Source: Talpa occidentalis
Lineage: Eukaryota > Chordata > Mammalia > Eulipotyphla > Talpidae
DNA length: 64,000 nucleotides
Direction: 5' to 3'
Assembly: GCF_014898055.3 (NCBI RefSeq)
Contig: NW_023605083.1
Coordinates: 68,751,715 to 68,815,714, forward strand
Shown: piece after piece, positions 1 through 12,000 of the stretch
How positions within the stretch are numbered: position 1 is the stretch's first letter
Layout: every line of letters starts with the position of its first letter
The notes under the pieces: model-generated
What the model was told of the DNA's origin: nothing
Databases searched by the model: none
Seen by the model: only the letters and a program-made list of their open reading frames with translations
Translations under genes and position numbers: made by a program

Positions 1-2204
1 CTTCTGTATTTCACAGCCATATGAAAATACAACTGCAACTTTTATTTCAACCTATATGATCAAATGTATTTTCAACATGCGTGAGACAGTTCCAACATTT
101 TTATCCCCTTTACAGAGTGATGCTTGTGCCTTTTCCCTGTGCTTAACTTCCAGCAGCATACTCATGTCTGTCACTCTCCGAGAAGGCCATGCTTTTATTT
201 TGTAAATTTTGTACCCAGGTTCTAGAGAATTGTTCTGGACCCTGCTCTGAACTTGCCCTGAGACTTGACTGCAGACAGATTTCCCTAAGGTCAGTCCATA
301 CCTGAATTCCTAAGGAGGGCTTCTGGGTTTTCCCAGTTGGCATCGATCTGTATTCTTGTCTGGGTTGTCTCTTGGGACTCTTTGCAGCCAGCATCTCTTC
401 TAGATTGCCCTCCTGTCTCCTGCAACTGTCCAAGCTGTTGATTATCTCCATCTGGCATCCTGGATTCACTTTGTCAGATTCACCATTCCTGTAGTGTCCC
501 AACATTGGGAATCAGCCCCGCAAATAGTAGCAGTTAGTCATTCTCATTATATATATTGTCTATAAAAGGTAAACCTGCTTTTCCCATTAATTACAGCAAG
601 GCTTAATTTTCAATTCCTTTAAAAGAGAGGCATTTAACGCCCATACCCCTTTATAGATTATACTGGAAATTAACTGGAAACAACTCAAATCGCTGAAATT
701 TCTTGAGTGTATATCATACAACAAGGTCTATTCAAGGGCTTTCTGACCTTTATCTCTCTAATAGAGCAATTTTATAAGATAGGTACTCTGTTTACCACCA
801 TTTCTCAGCTCAAAATATAACAAACAATAAAGCCAGGCTTAGCGATACCAAATCACCTCTCAAATCCATACTGTGAATAAGCAGCAGAAGCAGAAGAGGA
901 GTCCAGGTGTGTTGATATTAGAATCCCAGTAGCTCTCCATCAAAACAGCCTACTTCTGGACCAGCTTCAGTCAACATGTAAACACATGTCCACATCGAGT
1001 CATCAAGCCACAATAGTTTTTAGAGCGGGAGTATAAGCAATGAAAAGAAGGAGAAAGATCTCTTGATCCCTTCAAGCAATCACTGCTCTAATGATGCTAA
1101 AGCAATAGGACATTTTCCCGTTGCTAATGTTGACAGACTTCAGACATTCTTTTAAAAATAAACTTGGAGGTTTACACAGCATCCTTTCTTTGGTGCATGT
1201 AATTTAACTAACAGATGTGCACATCTGGCATCTGCCACACTTAGGTGTGGAGACTTCACAGCAGTCATGGAGGGAAGAGACGTGAGGAGACTCCTGTACT
1301 GGAGCTCGAGGATTTCTTGGCTCGTTCTGCTCCCGTGCCATTTTCTCTGTTCCTCTGTTGTCTTGTGGTATTGCAGGGCCCCTTGCTTTCAGGAGCTCCC
1401 TGACTGTACAGTTTGCAAACTTGCAATTTCATACCACATTTGTCACCATAGCAACAGAAAACTCCTACAAAGTGGAAAATTTGTTGAATCAGCCACCAGA
1501 TTTGTGTCTTGCTGGTGTTGAGTCAAACACATGGCTGAATGTTAGGCAATCTGTGCGATGGACCGGCCGTTTTTCTAAGAGCTTTAGAATCTGACTTTCA
1601 ATTCCCAACTATCTCGATTCCTTCTCCACGCATTTTTTTCTTCTGACCCCAGCTCGGTAGTTGGCCAAGAACACTTTTTCCCTTCCATGCTTCATGCCTC
1701 TTCTCAGTCAGTCCTGCTCGGTGCATAAGATGAACTCAGACTGGATGTAGTCAGGTTCATGTTTTAGAAGTAGCATTTACTGTAGTCTCCCGTGTCAGTC
1801 AGTCAAACCGCATGGAGATAATTGTGTCTTCACCCAAATGCTGTGACTTAAGAAATTTACATATGAATTTTAGTTAGACGGGACCTGAGATCAGGTATTA
1901 GGAGCCAACTGTCAATAGTTCAACCGTATTGGAGGTCTTGTTGGTGCAGATCTAAAGGGCAGTATACCAACACAGCCTGAGAGAAGGGCAGACAGATTGT
2001 TCAGAACATTAAGGTTAGGTAGGGAAGCCAGCCGCTCCCATCAACACCAGGCAGCAAATTCGGCAGATCGTGAGAGCTGGCACCTACCAACGAATAAGTT
2101 TCCCTTCTATTCTGTCCTGCTAGATGTCTCTATTTCACTCCAACTTCGGGTCAAAGAGTAGGAGGGCAAAAGGAAGTAGAGTCTTTCTCTGCAAGCACCC
2201 TTTG
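1..2204. other. Non-repetitive AT-rich sequence, no gene seen
   Basis: No coding exon, RNA gene or confident transposon is visible on either strand. Open frames here are short (at most about 120 codons) and lack domains or composition typical of exons. The only structure I can point to is a pair of adjacent palindromes at 1212-1250, listed separately. The stretch is probably intergenic or intronic. Confidence 0.5.
1212..1250. other. Two adjacent palindromes with E-box and T-box-like half-sites
   Basis: Positions 1212-1227 read CAGATGTGCACATCTG, a perfect 16-bp palindrome holding two E-boxes (CAGATG and CATCTG) around GTGCAC. Eight bases later, 1235-1250 form an inverted repeat with arms CCACAC and GTGTGG around TTAG; the right arm includes AGGTGTG, a T-box half-site. 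Such dyads can be dimer binding sites, but chance occurrence in 64 kb is possible. No promoter or gene is visible nearby. Confidence 0.35.
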
Positions 2205-2345
2205 CATCCACAAAACTACTATGAACCAGGACACTCTATGGAGTGTGGGGGCAGGGAAAGGAGGGTTTGGGGTCAAAATAAGGGGGGTGTAATTGTATGG
2301 GGAATATAAAAAATAAAATTTAAATAAAAAATAAAATAAAAATTT
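2205..2345 (+). mobile_element. L1 3' end fragment (young L1 lineage)
   Basis: The sequence from 'ctatgaaccagg' through a G-rich block to 'gtatggggaatataaa' and an A-rich tail matches the 3'UTR of the near full-length L1 at 41.49-41.64 kb and the L1 at 47.74-48.73 kb. It is a severely 5'-truncated insertion of about 140 bp containing only 3'UTR and tail. I could not define a target duplication. Small frames over it are artefacts. Confidence 0.8.
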
Positions 2346-2844
2346 GACGATTAAAAAAAAAAAACAACTAGATGATTCTGCAAACATTTTTCCTTTTCTC
2401 TACCTCCAACTTGCTCTCTCTTCACCTAGGTCCACTGGAAAATCCTACATCATCACAAAACCAACTTCTAGAAAATCTCCCTGGCTTCTTTCTTTTACAC
2501 CATTCCCCAAATTAGACATAGCGACTCCTCAACTCCTATCATAATCCAACTCTGTTTCTCTTGCATTGCTTGCTGAATTCTTTGTATTCAGGTTAGTTCT
2601 CTGTGTGGGATGTGTATGTGTGTATACGGACTAGATCCTACTCTGTGTGAGAATAGAGATCCTATTCAGCTTGTCCACTCTCATTCCAAGAAGTGGCGCC
2701 ATTCTAGTTAATTTTATTTGTATATAAACAAATTAATATACCAGGTTTATTTCGATTCTAACAGTCTGGTATAAACTGTTGGTAAGCAGGATCTGTGATT
2801 TGCATTTCTTTGGCACCTAATAAGAAACTTTAAACATAGTAGGT

Positions 2845-3055
2845 TTTTTTTTTCTTTTTTAAAAATTTATTTATTCATTATACAAGCACTGGGTACAGTC
2901 AGAAGCGTGGAAGGTTGAGATAATTCACCAGAGCCAGAGACAGAGCGGGGAGCAGAAAAGGCAGACTGAGGAAACACACTGCTGAGGGGAGCAATGGGCA
3001 TGGCTGGACAGGTCTGCGAGCCATGCGCTCAACCGCTGTGCCACCAGGAGGCCCC
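2845..3055 (-). mobile_element. tRNA-derived SINE (type A), internally deleted
   Basis: Minus-strand copy of the local SINE: an A-rich tail with ATTTATTTAT on the left, the body in the middle and the tRNA-like head (GGGGCCTCCTGGTGGCACAG on the minus strand) on the right. About 70 bp is missing between the CATGGC block and the head compared with full copies, so the B box is lost. The flanks carry a short imperfect duplication, tagtaggtt on the left and tggtaggtt on the right. Confidence 0.88.
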
Positions 3056-3159
3056 GTGGTAGGTTCTTAATAGATTTTTGTTAAATACATACTTTCAAAA
3101 ACGTGGACTAATGAGATTTCCTAGCGCATCTAAGGAAGCCAAACAAGTTTCCTGTCATG

Positions 3160-3215
3160 TCCATCAATGCAAATAATTGTGCAAATCTAATTAAAAGGAT
3201 TCAGGGAAGATGGAC
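3160..3215. other. Octamer/homeodomain motif cluster in unique DNA
   Basis: A perfect POU octamer ATGCAAAT lies at 3167-3174. A second near-octamer (GTGCAAAT) follows, ending at 3186, and TAATTA lies at 3188-3193. The surrounding 3.1-3.5 kb is not a repeat I recognise. The density of POU and homeodomain sites is suggestive of a developmental enhancer, but this is motif reading only, without conservation data. Confidence 0.3.
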
Positions 3216-4074
3216 CACCACTAATAGAAATGACTCAAAAATGTCACTTTTTACATTCTACTGCTACTTCCCAGAATTCCTCAGCCAGCCCATGCCCAAC
3301 TGAAGCCATTGCTCCTTCCAGGAACAAAGATAATGGAATGATGTGCTAAGTCTGGGGCTTGCTAAGTCCCTCTTCCTAACTCCCTGCAGTGACCACGATT
3401 GGAGGGACCTAGGCAGCCCCTAAATAGGAACTTTACAGCCAAGTACTGCTGACATTACTTCATTATGAAGATGCATGGGATGGCTGCTAGCTAATGAATG
3501 CCAGTGCTTGGAAGGATAAACTCGGCTTCTCCCTGATACAATTTAACATCGTATTTCCCTAATTTGAGCCTGATTTAGTCGCTGGGGTATTTGGATGCCT
3601 CTTCTATGGTGCCGATAGTTAATTAAACAGATGTTGCAGAGGGAATCATTAATTTTAGTGCTGCAGATGGGAGCGGAATGACTTTGTGAAGTTAATGTTT
3701 CAGCAAAACAATGGGCTTCTGTCATCAGTTGGTATAAGCCAAGTAAATTAAGAGAACAAGTAGAATAGAGTAGGTCGCTCTGAAGAAATATCAATTATTC
3801 ATTTTGGGAATTACACTTCTTTTTGTCTTTGCATTTCCATAAGGGGTGAAAAGTGGATGTCTGCATGAGGGATGGTGGAAGCAGGAAGAAAGCAGACTGA
3901 AAGTTCCAAGTCTTGGCTAGGCAATGATTTTTAACTTTGCCAAGGTTGATTTCATGTATGGGAGTGAATGTTTTAGGAACCTGCATTGAGTCAGATGAAC
4001 CAGGAACATTTTTGATAAGATGAATAGTTAGGAGAACACACTGCTGGGATTCAGAGATGTATTCCTATCTATTT

Positions 4075-4170
4075 CACTGAGCATTATTTATTAATTCGGC
4101 AAATATTTATAGTTTGGACTGGGGACACAGCAATGAATATGAAAGACAGAATCCCTGCATTCACAGTCGC
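4075..4170. repeat. Possible L2/MIR-type ancient fragment
   Basis: The run 'aaatatttatag...ggacacagcaatgaatatgaaagacagaatccctgc' resembles the ancient repeat-derived phrase found throughout mammalian genomes, in which 'ggcaaatatttattgag' is followed by 'agtgaacaaaacagaca'. Divergence is high and the edges are not definable. Confidence 0.35.
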
Positions 4171-4759
4171 CCAAGAGAAATATGCAGGCACTGACTCTTT
4201 GCCCTAGAATAGTCCCTCACACAAATTTACTCAAGTCTATGGCCCATGGTTGTGGAGAAGAGAAATAACATTCATTGAACAGCTCCATGTGCTAGGAATG
4301 GGTTTGTACTTGCTATTTGTTATGAAGTAATTTGATAAATAAATGAGGAAACTGAGGACCCAGGAAGCAGAATGTCCTCCTCAAATTATCGGATATTATA
4401 AAGATGCTGAGTAGAATTATTTGTTCAGAAATGAATTTTGTCCTCAAGAAGTGTACATTGAAAAAAGAAAGATACGTTATCTGAGAACTTTTATCTGTTA
4501 TGTAAGATGGAAAGTGATTTGCCATATGAAGAAGTTTCAGTGGAAATTCAAGGAGAGCACTGATGCTCCAAGCACAATCACAGGGGGTGGCATTGCGGGG
4601 GTGGCATTCAAGGTGACTCTCAAGGAAATGCTTTGTGTCGGAATGCCATGTTGGGAAGAGACCTCATGCAGGGTACAGATTTCATCAAACTTTCTCCTGA
4701 TCAGGGCAGTTCTTCCCATAGAACAGTCTGAGATTTGTTGTTATCAGTCTAGTCTGTTG

Positions 4760-5280
4760 TGGTAGTCAGAATAATGGCCTTGCAAACTATGTTCATCTCC
4801 TAATCTCCAATATGTGTGAGCATGTTGTATTGTATGGCAAGGGGGAATCAAGATTACAGAGCATAAATTCAGGTTGCTAATCAGCTGAACTTAAGGCAGG
4901 TAGACTATCCCATGGTCCAACTGTAATCACAGGCATCATTAAATGGGAATGAGAGATTCAGAAGAGTAACACCAGGAACATGGCAGTATGAGGAAGGATT
5001 GAATGGCTGCTGTGTTGAAAATGGAAGAAATAAGATGGATTGTTTGGGCCAAAGAATGTGAGCCACCTCTGGATGCTGTAAACAAGAAAAGAGAATCTCC
5101 TTCAGAGCCTCCAGAAAGGAATACAACCTGCCCACACTTTGAACTTAGGTCCCATGAAACTGGCTTCAGACTTTTGATCTCCAAACCTTCTGACCTCCAG
5201 AGCTATGAAATAATAAATAGATGTTTTAGGCCCCTAAGTTTGTTCTAATTTGTTACAGCAGCAATAAGAAGTTAATCATT
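4760..5280 (+). mobile_element. MLT1-type MaLR LTR, ancient
   Basis: A solo LTR of the MLT1 class in plus orientation. It opens with 'gtggtagtcagaataatgg' and contains the characteristic 'cttctgacctccagagctatgaaataataaat' stretch. It ends in 'ctaagtttgttctaatttgttacagcagcaataagaa'. The AATAAA near 5213 is the LTR polyadenylation signal. Divergence is high, as expected for this eutherian-age family. Open frames inside it on both strands are spurious. Confidence 0.8.
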
Positions 5281-8080
5281 GACAGAAGTTTATTTCTTTG
5301 GTTAGGGTCATTTCTATCAGATAAAACCTACATGCTTACCTTTCTCACTCACCTTTTTCCTTAAGGAAAATATATATTGCTTACAGCAGACACTTAAAGT
5401 CTGTTATTTATTTTATAGTCTGTTATTTATTTTCCTGATTATGCATTAATTTGTTCCAAAAATATTTTCTTAGATTTCTGGAGAGAAGATAGAAAGTAAA
5501 ATAGATGCAGTCCACACCCCCCCCCCACCTCCTCCTGAAGTTTACATAGTAAAGAAAAGGGTAGAATTTAGACTTGAAACAAGTCATTTGTTCTGCCAGG
5601 GAACACAGGAGCAAAAACCAGCTATGGAGGAGAATGTTGTGTTTAGGTTTATTTAGGTGGAATAAGAGGTTCCAGGAGGCTATTGTAGATGTAGGTTTGC
5701 AGGTCAGCAGTGACAAATACAAATAATCTTAGTTATCCAGCGTCCATCCCAATTGCATTTAGTACATGTTCGGCCAGCAGAAGGGGGTCATACAAGGCAT
5801 CTGATGACACCTCTATGATTTATAAAAGGCACTGGCTTCATCCCTGGGTGTCTCACTGATCATTCCTGGTTCTTCAAGCTCATTGTTCTAAATGGCAATT
5901 ATGGAAATGATATGGTAAGAATCAGTGGGGCATAAAAAACACACCTTGTTCAATGTCAGCATCATGCCACACATTCCAGATGTGTGGAACCCATACATGT
6001 GCCTCCTTGTGCGCAGATGAAATCATATGCTTGTGGGTCGTCAGTTCAGTATGGTACTGGCTCAGCAGGGTCAAAAGATTTTATTACTACTGAGCATCTG
6101 ATGTGACCCCATCCTATTACTCTTAACCTACTCTCAGTAATAATTAGTTTCAGAAATAGACTCCAACCCCAACCTAGATGAAATTTTATTTGTGCCTTGG
6201 GTGAGTACACAACTCCCACTGTCAAGATTCACTAAATGCCAGATTTGATCAAAACCCCACAATATCCCCTTGTGGCTCAAGAGTTGGACCATGTGCCTAG
6301 CTGAGAAATTCAAGCTTCTCTCCAAGTATTTGCTCAAAATGGCCAACTTACAAAATCAGTAATCTACATGTACACAGATGTGGAAATACAGTAATTCCTC
6401 ACTTAATGTTGTTAATAGGTTCTTGCAAACTGACTTTAACTGAAAACATATAACTAAAGCAGGTCCTCAAGCAATGTCTTTTTGATCATTATTGGCCAAG
6501 ACTCTTTTTTTCCTCATCACTGTTTTAGCAAAATGATGTTGATTGAAATAACGGTTGAGGATCTTCTATCTATCTTTAAGGCCTAAACAATCCTAGGATT
6601 CAAAATATTTAAGTCCTGTTATATATGCTTTGGAAACAATTTTGGAAATCAAAACTTTAAGAATTCATGTCTTGAAAAATGAAAATTGAGCCTGGCACAC
6701 TATTAGAATCATTGCTAGCTATTTCTGTTTGCTCGCATGTTTGTTTTCTTTTTTTATATGGTAATTGTAGGATTAATTCACAAACAAGCTGCTCCACATA
6801 AACTCAAATTGAGAGGAAAGCTTAAAGGAGTCAAATCACACACAGCAAAACAAGCTCAAGTCCTTAATTAATAAGACCAATAACACACAAAAATTATTGA
6901 GAATGAGCTACAGGGTATCTCCTATTCCCTGAGGCAACTTCTAAATAATCAAAATTGAGTTTCTTGCCATTAACACTAGACAGCTTTTCACCACCACTTC
7001 CTCCATTACTACTATTAATCAAATAATCTTAGAAATATGAGACTTTAGTTGAATCCTATTAATTTTCTTCTTGGGGTTACTGAAACTTTAAAAAGGACAA
7101 TAACGTACCCAAGATTGCATGTTACTACCTGGAACTACATGATCTATGTTTCCATGCTGTTTTTTGTCTTCCAACAACACTATAGAATAGAAGCTCTGAG
7201 GGACAGTGGTACTTCAGAGAAACAAATACAAAATTAGATGGTAGATCTAATATTTAGATGCTGTATAGATTATAGATCTGCAGACCATTTGGATTCAGTG
7301 CAAAGTGTAAGGAATGTACCCACAAACACCCTATTCTCCAGAACTTGTCTATATATAAACTGGTAGAAGCTGGGGGTTGGGCAAAAGGGAGAGATAGCCA
7401 GCGCTTAAAGGTAATGATCCAGAGAACTATATTAGGACGTTCAATCTGGGTCCAATAGAGTGGACTCTCCAGCTCCACATTAACCAGGGTCCTTTATAGA
7501 GCATAAGTGATCCTGACTTGGGGCGCACAAAGAGTTGAGGAAAGGCAAAATCAAGTTTCCATCTCAGAGTTTTTTCAACACTCACACAAGCAACATCCTG
7601 AGTCCATGGCAGTAGAGATGGGCTGTTTCTGCACCCATCACTGCGGCTCTCTTTCTGGGGCTCATTTTTTGATAAGGCAGGGAAGACAATTGAGGACATT
7701 TCTAGGTCAGGATGAACGTTTGCCAAAGGGAATTTAAGACTGCATGAAAGATGGTCTTTCTTTTTGTAACCAAGATTCTCTTGTGAAGAAAAAAACAGAG
7801 CTAATGGTTAGTATTTCTAGTAATTGTAGTAATCTGTCTTGTTATACTGCTTAACTTCTGGAATTTTCTGACATGTGCTAATGAGGACAAGGTACAGATT
7901 TGATGGACACAGGAGGATGTCCATTTCGGTCCTGCCACCAGTATTGTCAGTGAGCAGGACTGATCATAAGGGTCACACGTGTTAGAAGTGTTGCTGACTC
8001 CAGTTAACCCAACCCTCTGAAAGCAATGCTCTGTAGTATTGGAGTTAGTGAGAGAGTTAGGCCCCAGCATACAGGGGTCC
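5281..8080. other. Mostly unique AT-rich sequence
   Basis: No gene is recognised. A C-run lies near 5517-5527. A possible DNA-transposon end lies at 6390-6560 (listed separately). The longest frames here, about 100 codons, have no recognisable domain and no splice-bounded coding signature. Confidence 0.45.
6390..6560 (+). mobile_element. Possible DNA transposon fossil (5' part)
   Basis: 'cagtaattcctcacttaatgttg...ggttcttgcaaactg' resembles the end of an old cut-and-paste transposon with CAGTAA..CTCACTTAA termini seen elsewhere in mammals. The matching opposite end is not evident. The family assignment (Tc1/mariner-like versus other) is open. Confidence 0.35.
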
Positions 8081-8099
8081 ATCCACTCTCAGTCTGCCT

Positions 8100-8245
8100 A
8101 GTCTTTGTCCTAGTTTCAGGTCTGTAAGTTCCATGAGATACAGATTAAGTCTATGTCATTAGTGACTGTATCCTGCACACCTAGCTGAGAGCTTGGCACA
8201 TAGAGGGTAACCCTTTACTTTTGGATGAATTATTTTAATTAATTT
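8100..8245 (+). repeat. L2/MIR-type 3' fragment
   Basis: 'gtctgtaagttccatgagatacag...tgtatcctgcacacctagctgagagcttggcacatagaggg' follows the familiar L2/MIR tail phrase (tgtgagctccttgagg...cctggcacatagtagg...aataaatatttgttga). It is an ancient mammalian repeat with no coding content. Confidence 0.6.
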
Positions 8246-8465
8246 ACAAAATTTGGAATATCCTGAGGGAGTCCTGGCACTGAAGCATCAAGGATGAGGC
8301 TATTGACAGGCTTTCAGTGTGATCTGTGGAAGGTATTTAACCTTTTAGGATTGTATCACCTTTTTCTGTTATGAAATGGGAATTGGATATGTATATTTTA
8401 GTTCATATATACATATATTTACACATACCTGCATATGTACATGCATACATTTCACCAGATTTCTT

Positions 8466-8736
8466 CTTTTATAAATATTTATTTATTTATGCATAGAAGA
8501 ACTGGGGTACAGGCCAGAGGTGCAGGGGGGTGAGAAAATTCAGAAGAGACAGAGTGGGGAGCAAAACAGGCAGATTGACTGAAATACACTGCTGAGGGGA
8601 GCAGCGGGCAAGTCAGGAGAGGTCTGCTGTGCCATGTGGGTCAGCTCCCTGGCTGGGGATCGAACTCTGTGCTGCAGTGGCTGCAGATTGCTTCATAGTG
8701 CTGACGTTTAACCCTGTGTGCCACTAGGGAGGCCCC
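8466..8736 (-). mobile_element. tRNA-derived SINE (type B)
   Basis: Minus-strand SINE of the second local subfamily, marked by 'gcatagaagaactggggtacaggcc' at the tail side and 'ccatgtgggtcagctccctggctgggg' in the body. It is flanked by a 14-bp target duplication, tcaccagatttctt at 8452-8465 and tcaccaaatttctt at 8737-8750 (13 of 14 match). This fixes the insertion ends and indicates L1-type target-primed integration. Confidence 0.92.
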
Positions 8737-8776
8737 TCACCAAATTTCTTTAAAAGTTATTAACCATAAATTCTTT

Positions 8777-9051
8777 TTTTTTTAAGATTTATTTTTATTT
8801 ATTTATACAAGCACTGGGTACAGTCAGAAGTGCGGGAGGGTGAGAGAATTCACCAGAGCCAGAGCGGGGAGCAGAGCAAGCAGACTGACATACACTGCTG
8901 AAGGGAGCAGCGGGTGGCAGGAGAGGTCTGCTAGCCATGTGGGACCCTCCTCCTGTGGCCGGGGAGCAGCAGGGGATTGAACCGAGGCTGCAGAGGCGCA
9001 GGGCAGCTTCGCAACCCAGCGCTCAACCGCTGCGCCACCGGAGAGGCCGTC
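8777..9051 (-). mobile_element. tRNA-derived SINE (type A), complete
   Basis: Full-length minus-strand copy with the head GGCGCAGCGGTTGAGCGC and B box GGTTCAATCCC visible on the minus strand. A 15-bp duplication aaccataaattcttt at 8762-8776 and 9052-9066 is perfect, so this is a fairly recent insertion. Three bases (gtc) lie between the usual head end and the right duplication. Confidence 0.94.
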
Positions 9052-9069
9052 AACCATAAATTCTTTATA

Positions 9070-12000
9070 GATAATAGGTACTATTGTATATTTAGCATTA
9101 ATGCAGCACTGAATAGAAAAATATAAGTAGGGAAAAATAAAGAAAAAATGGATGATTATTGAGTAGCTACCAATAATACACTAAGCACTTTTATATATTA
9201 TTTACTGCTTAAGCAGTAGCTTTGTAAAATAACCATTAATATCCCCAATTCTCAGGAAGAATGCATACATCTTAAGTAGAGATTACACTTTACTGGCAAA
9301 AAGTCACTAGAGTGATTTGCTTCTTTCCATTATATCTCATTGCCTTCTGATGCATGAAAGGAGAGAGAATAATAATTTGCTAAAATGAAATTAATTACTT
9401 AATTGTATGGTACCAAATATAATACTGGAGTTTGGAAAAGTGAAGAGTAATGCCAAAATATGCTTTATAGGCACATTAGAAATTTAGGAAGGCTTTGAAG
9501 GATGACTGGATATTTCTTCTTTTTTCATCTCTTTAAAGAGGTGAGAATGGATCAGATTTTAGCATGAATCCATCAGCACCAGTGTAGGTATTCCAACTGC
9601 ATAAAGACAGCACATGAGAGTAAGCAAAATTGTTTCATGACTTTTTTCACCAAAATTATACCAAAAAAAAGAAGATTGAATCCTTTTTGTATCAAATGAT
9701 AATATTTACCCAAGGTCTCTAGACTTGGCCTTGAAAAAACAAGAGACACACATAAGGGTAAAAATTTGTCATTGTAGAAGCTGGTAGAAGCATATCACCA
9801 GCGTCCTTATCACCACTCTCCAAACAAATCATAAGAATATTGTTAGGAGTGATGAAGGGATGCTGGAATGCCAACAGTGTGAGCCATTACATATAGGTAT
9901 TAAATAAAAATATCACTACAGAATCCTAGAAATTTGGAGGGACTCAGGAAAAATCAGATATGAGTTGCACTTCACACAATTTCTATTTACCAGTGCTGAT
10001 GTACTTAAACTCAGGGGCATGGCTATTACTAAAGCAGTTGATTAGCTGAAACTTCTTTTTAATCCCTTAACTGAAATTTGCACTTTAGTAGTTTACAATT
10101 CAGTTGTATATCAGAATGACTTATAGATAAATAGATAATTTTTAAAAACTAAGTAAAGCGAGTTCCTGTGCCCTAGGGTTCTGATTGAATCGGTGTGAGT
10201 AGTTCTGGGATCTGGAGTGTGAAAGTGCCCCCTGATAATTCTAATGCAAGGTCAATGTTGACATGCACTGGGCATAGATAATCCAGACATCTGATCAAAT
10301 GCAGCTCATGAGTTAATAGCATTTTTTAGAGTTGAGAGATCTTCTAGGCCCATGAGTTCTACCTCTGGCTGTACATTATAGTTACATGAAGGATTTTTTT
10401 CAACATAGGTGCTTAGATTTCATGCTTATTTTGATACATTAATATGAGTTCTATTTTATATTTTAAAATAAACTACTTGTGTTTTGTAATTGTAGACTTA
10501 TTAAAAAGAAAAAGGTGCACATGTAGTTTATGCAGCTCTGTATCCTGTACTCCAAATTCCTGTATTCCATACTCCAGCTTCTTCAAATGTTAACAACTTT
10601 CATAATTATGATACATTTGAAAAAATAAGAAATTAATAAAGCTATATTACTATTAACTAAACTATAAACTTTATTTAGATTTCACCAGATTTTCCATTAG
10701 TGCTCTTTTTTTCTGTTTCAGAATTCAATCCAGGATTTGGTACCTTACTGGATTTAGTAGTTTCTGTATCCGAAAGACAAATTTAATGATGATTTTGCTA
10801 TATTATCATTCCTCATAACATAGTCTATTTTTACCTAATCTATAGTACTCAATTTTTAAACAAGTTTCTTTCAGAAAGAACTCTGTCTTACCTCCATTAA
10901 CTCAGCTGTATAAAAAAATGGCAAAGATGAGGATGCCTGCTTAGCTCATCATTCCACACTGGATCATGACCAGGCTCCAGCTAATTTCCTGAAAGCAGTG
11001 GAACTTAGTGGAAGTAAAACCAGTTACAACACTCAGTAGGAGTGCTAAAACTCAAGGACCTACTAGAAACTGAATAGTTCTTTTCTCCTTATTAATGGAC
11101 TGGAGGAAATGTGCTTTCCCAAGTTCTTTTATTAAATTACTATAGGAACTAATGATCTGTGATAACATTTGAGATGTAATACATAGACACAAGCCAAAGA
11201 CTTAACACAAGACATGGTCTTTTCTCAATATTGCAAAAAATATATTTTTCATTGATGTATAATCAGGGTATATGACTTTCCATAAGCAACAAGTTTCAAT
11301 ATCTGGAAGGTAATTCTAAAAATAAAAATCCTAATTCTGAGTAAATTTCTCAGAAGTACATTTTTCTTTCTTTGTAAACAGCATCTTTATTTCAAGAGCT
11401 ATAAAAACAAGGTATGGGGGTAGAAAAATTAAAACACACACACACACACAAGCATGTGTAGGTGCATTTCATATTCACGAATATACAGCTTCTTAACCCT
11501 GAACAAAAGACCATTTGAGGTAGATTCCTCAAGCCATCTGCTCATAGTGTTTTGATTCACCTCCCAGCACTGCTTGGGTAGATTTCACACTTGGATTTAC
11601 ATCTTTAGGGCTCAGCTGGTATAAACCATTGCACTTTGGTGGAAATTTGCTTAATTTTCTTTTTTTCAAGGTATTAAGCTTCTAATATTCACTTGTTCAG
11701 CCTTGCAATGAATGTGGCAAGCTATTTTTAGCTACTAAATGTTGACCATTTTTAAGCAAGGGTAATACAGTAAGGAAAGGAAGAAAATGGAATATTCTCA
11801 AAGGAAAATATATATAAACACATCGCATAAATTTTATTTACCTAGGGTTTTATAGTTTGAACTTGTTTGAACTTTACAACAAATATGAGAGATTCTTAGA
11901 TACTTCTACCCATACCTCTTCTTATAATTGTAGGTATTAAAAAGTTCTTTGGAGTTGTAAAATTAACAACCAAGAAAGATTCATTCATTGCATTTGTAAA

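Noticed and set aside
143..505. 120-codon minus frame as a possible gene
   Set aside because: No domain, no splice or promoter context, ordinary composition; a frame of this size is expected by chance in 64 kb.
5815..5835. TATA-like motif (atttataaaaggc) as a promoter
   Set aside because: No other promoter element, no downstream gene or exon; AT-rich DNA gives such matches often.
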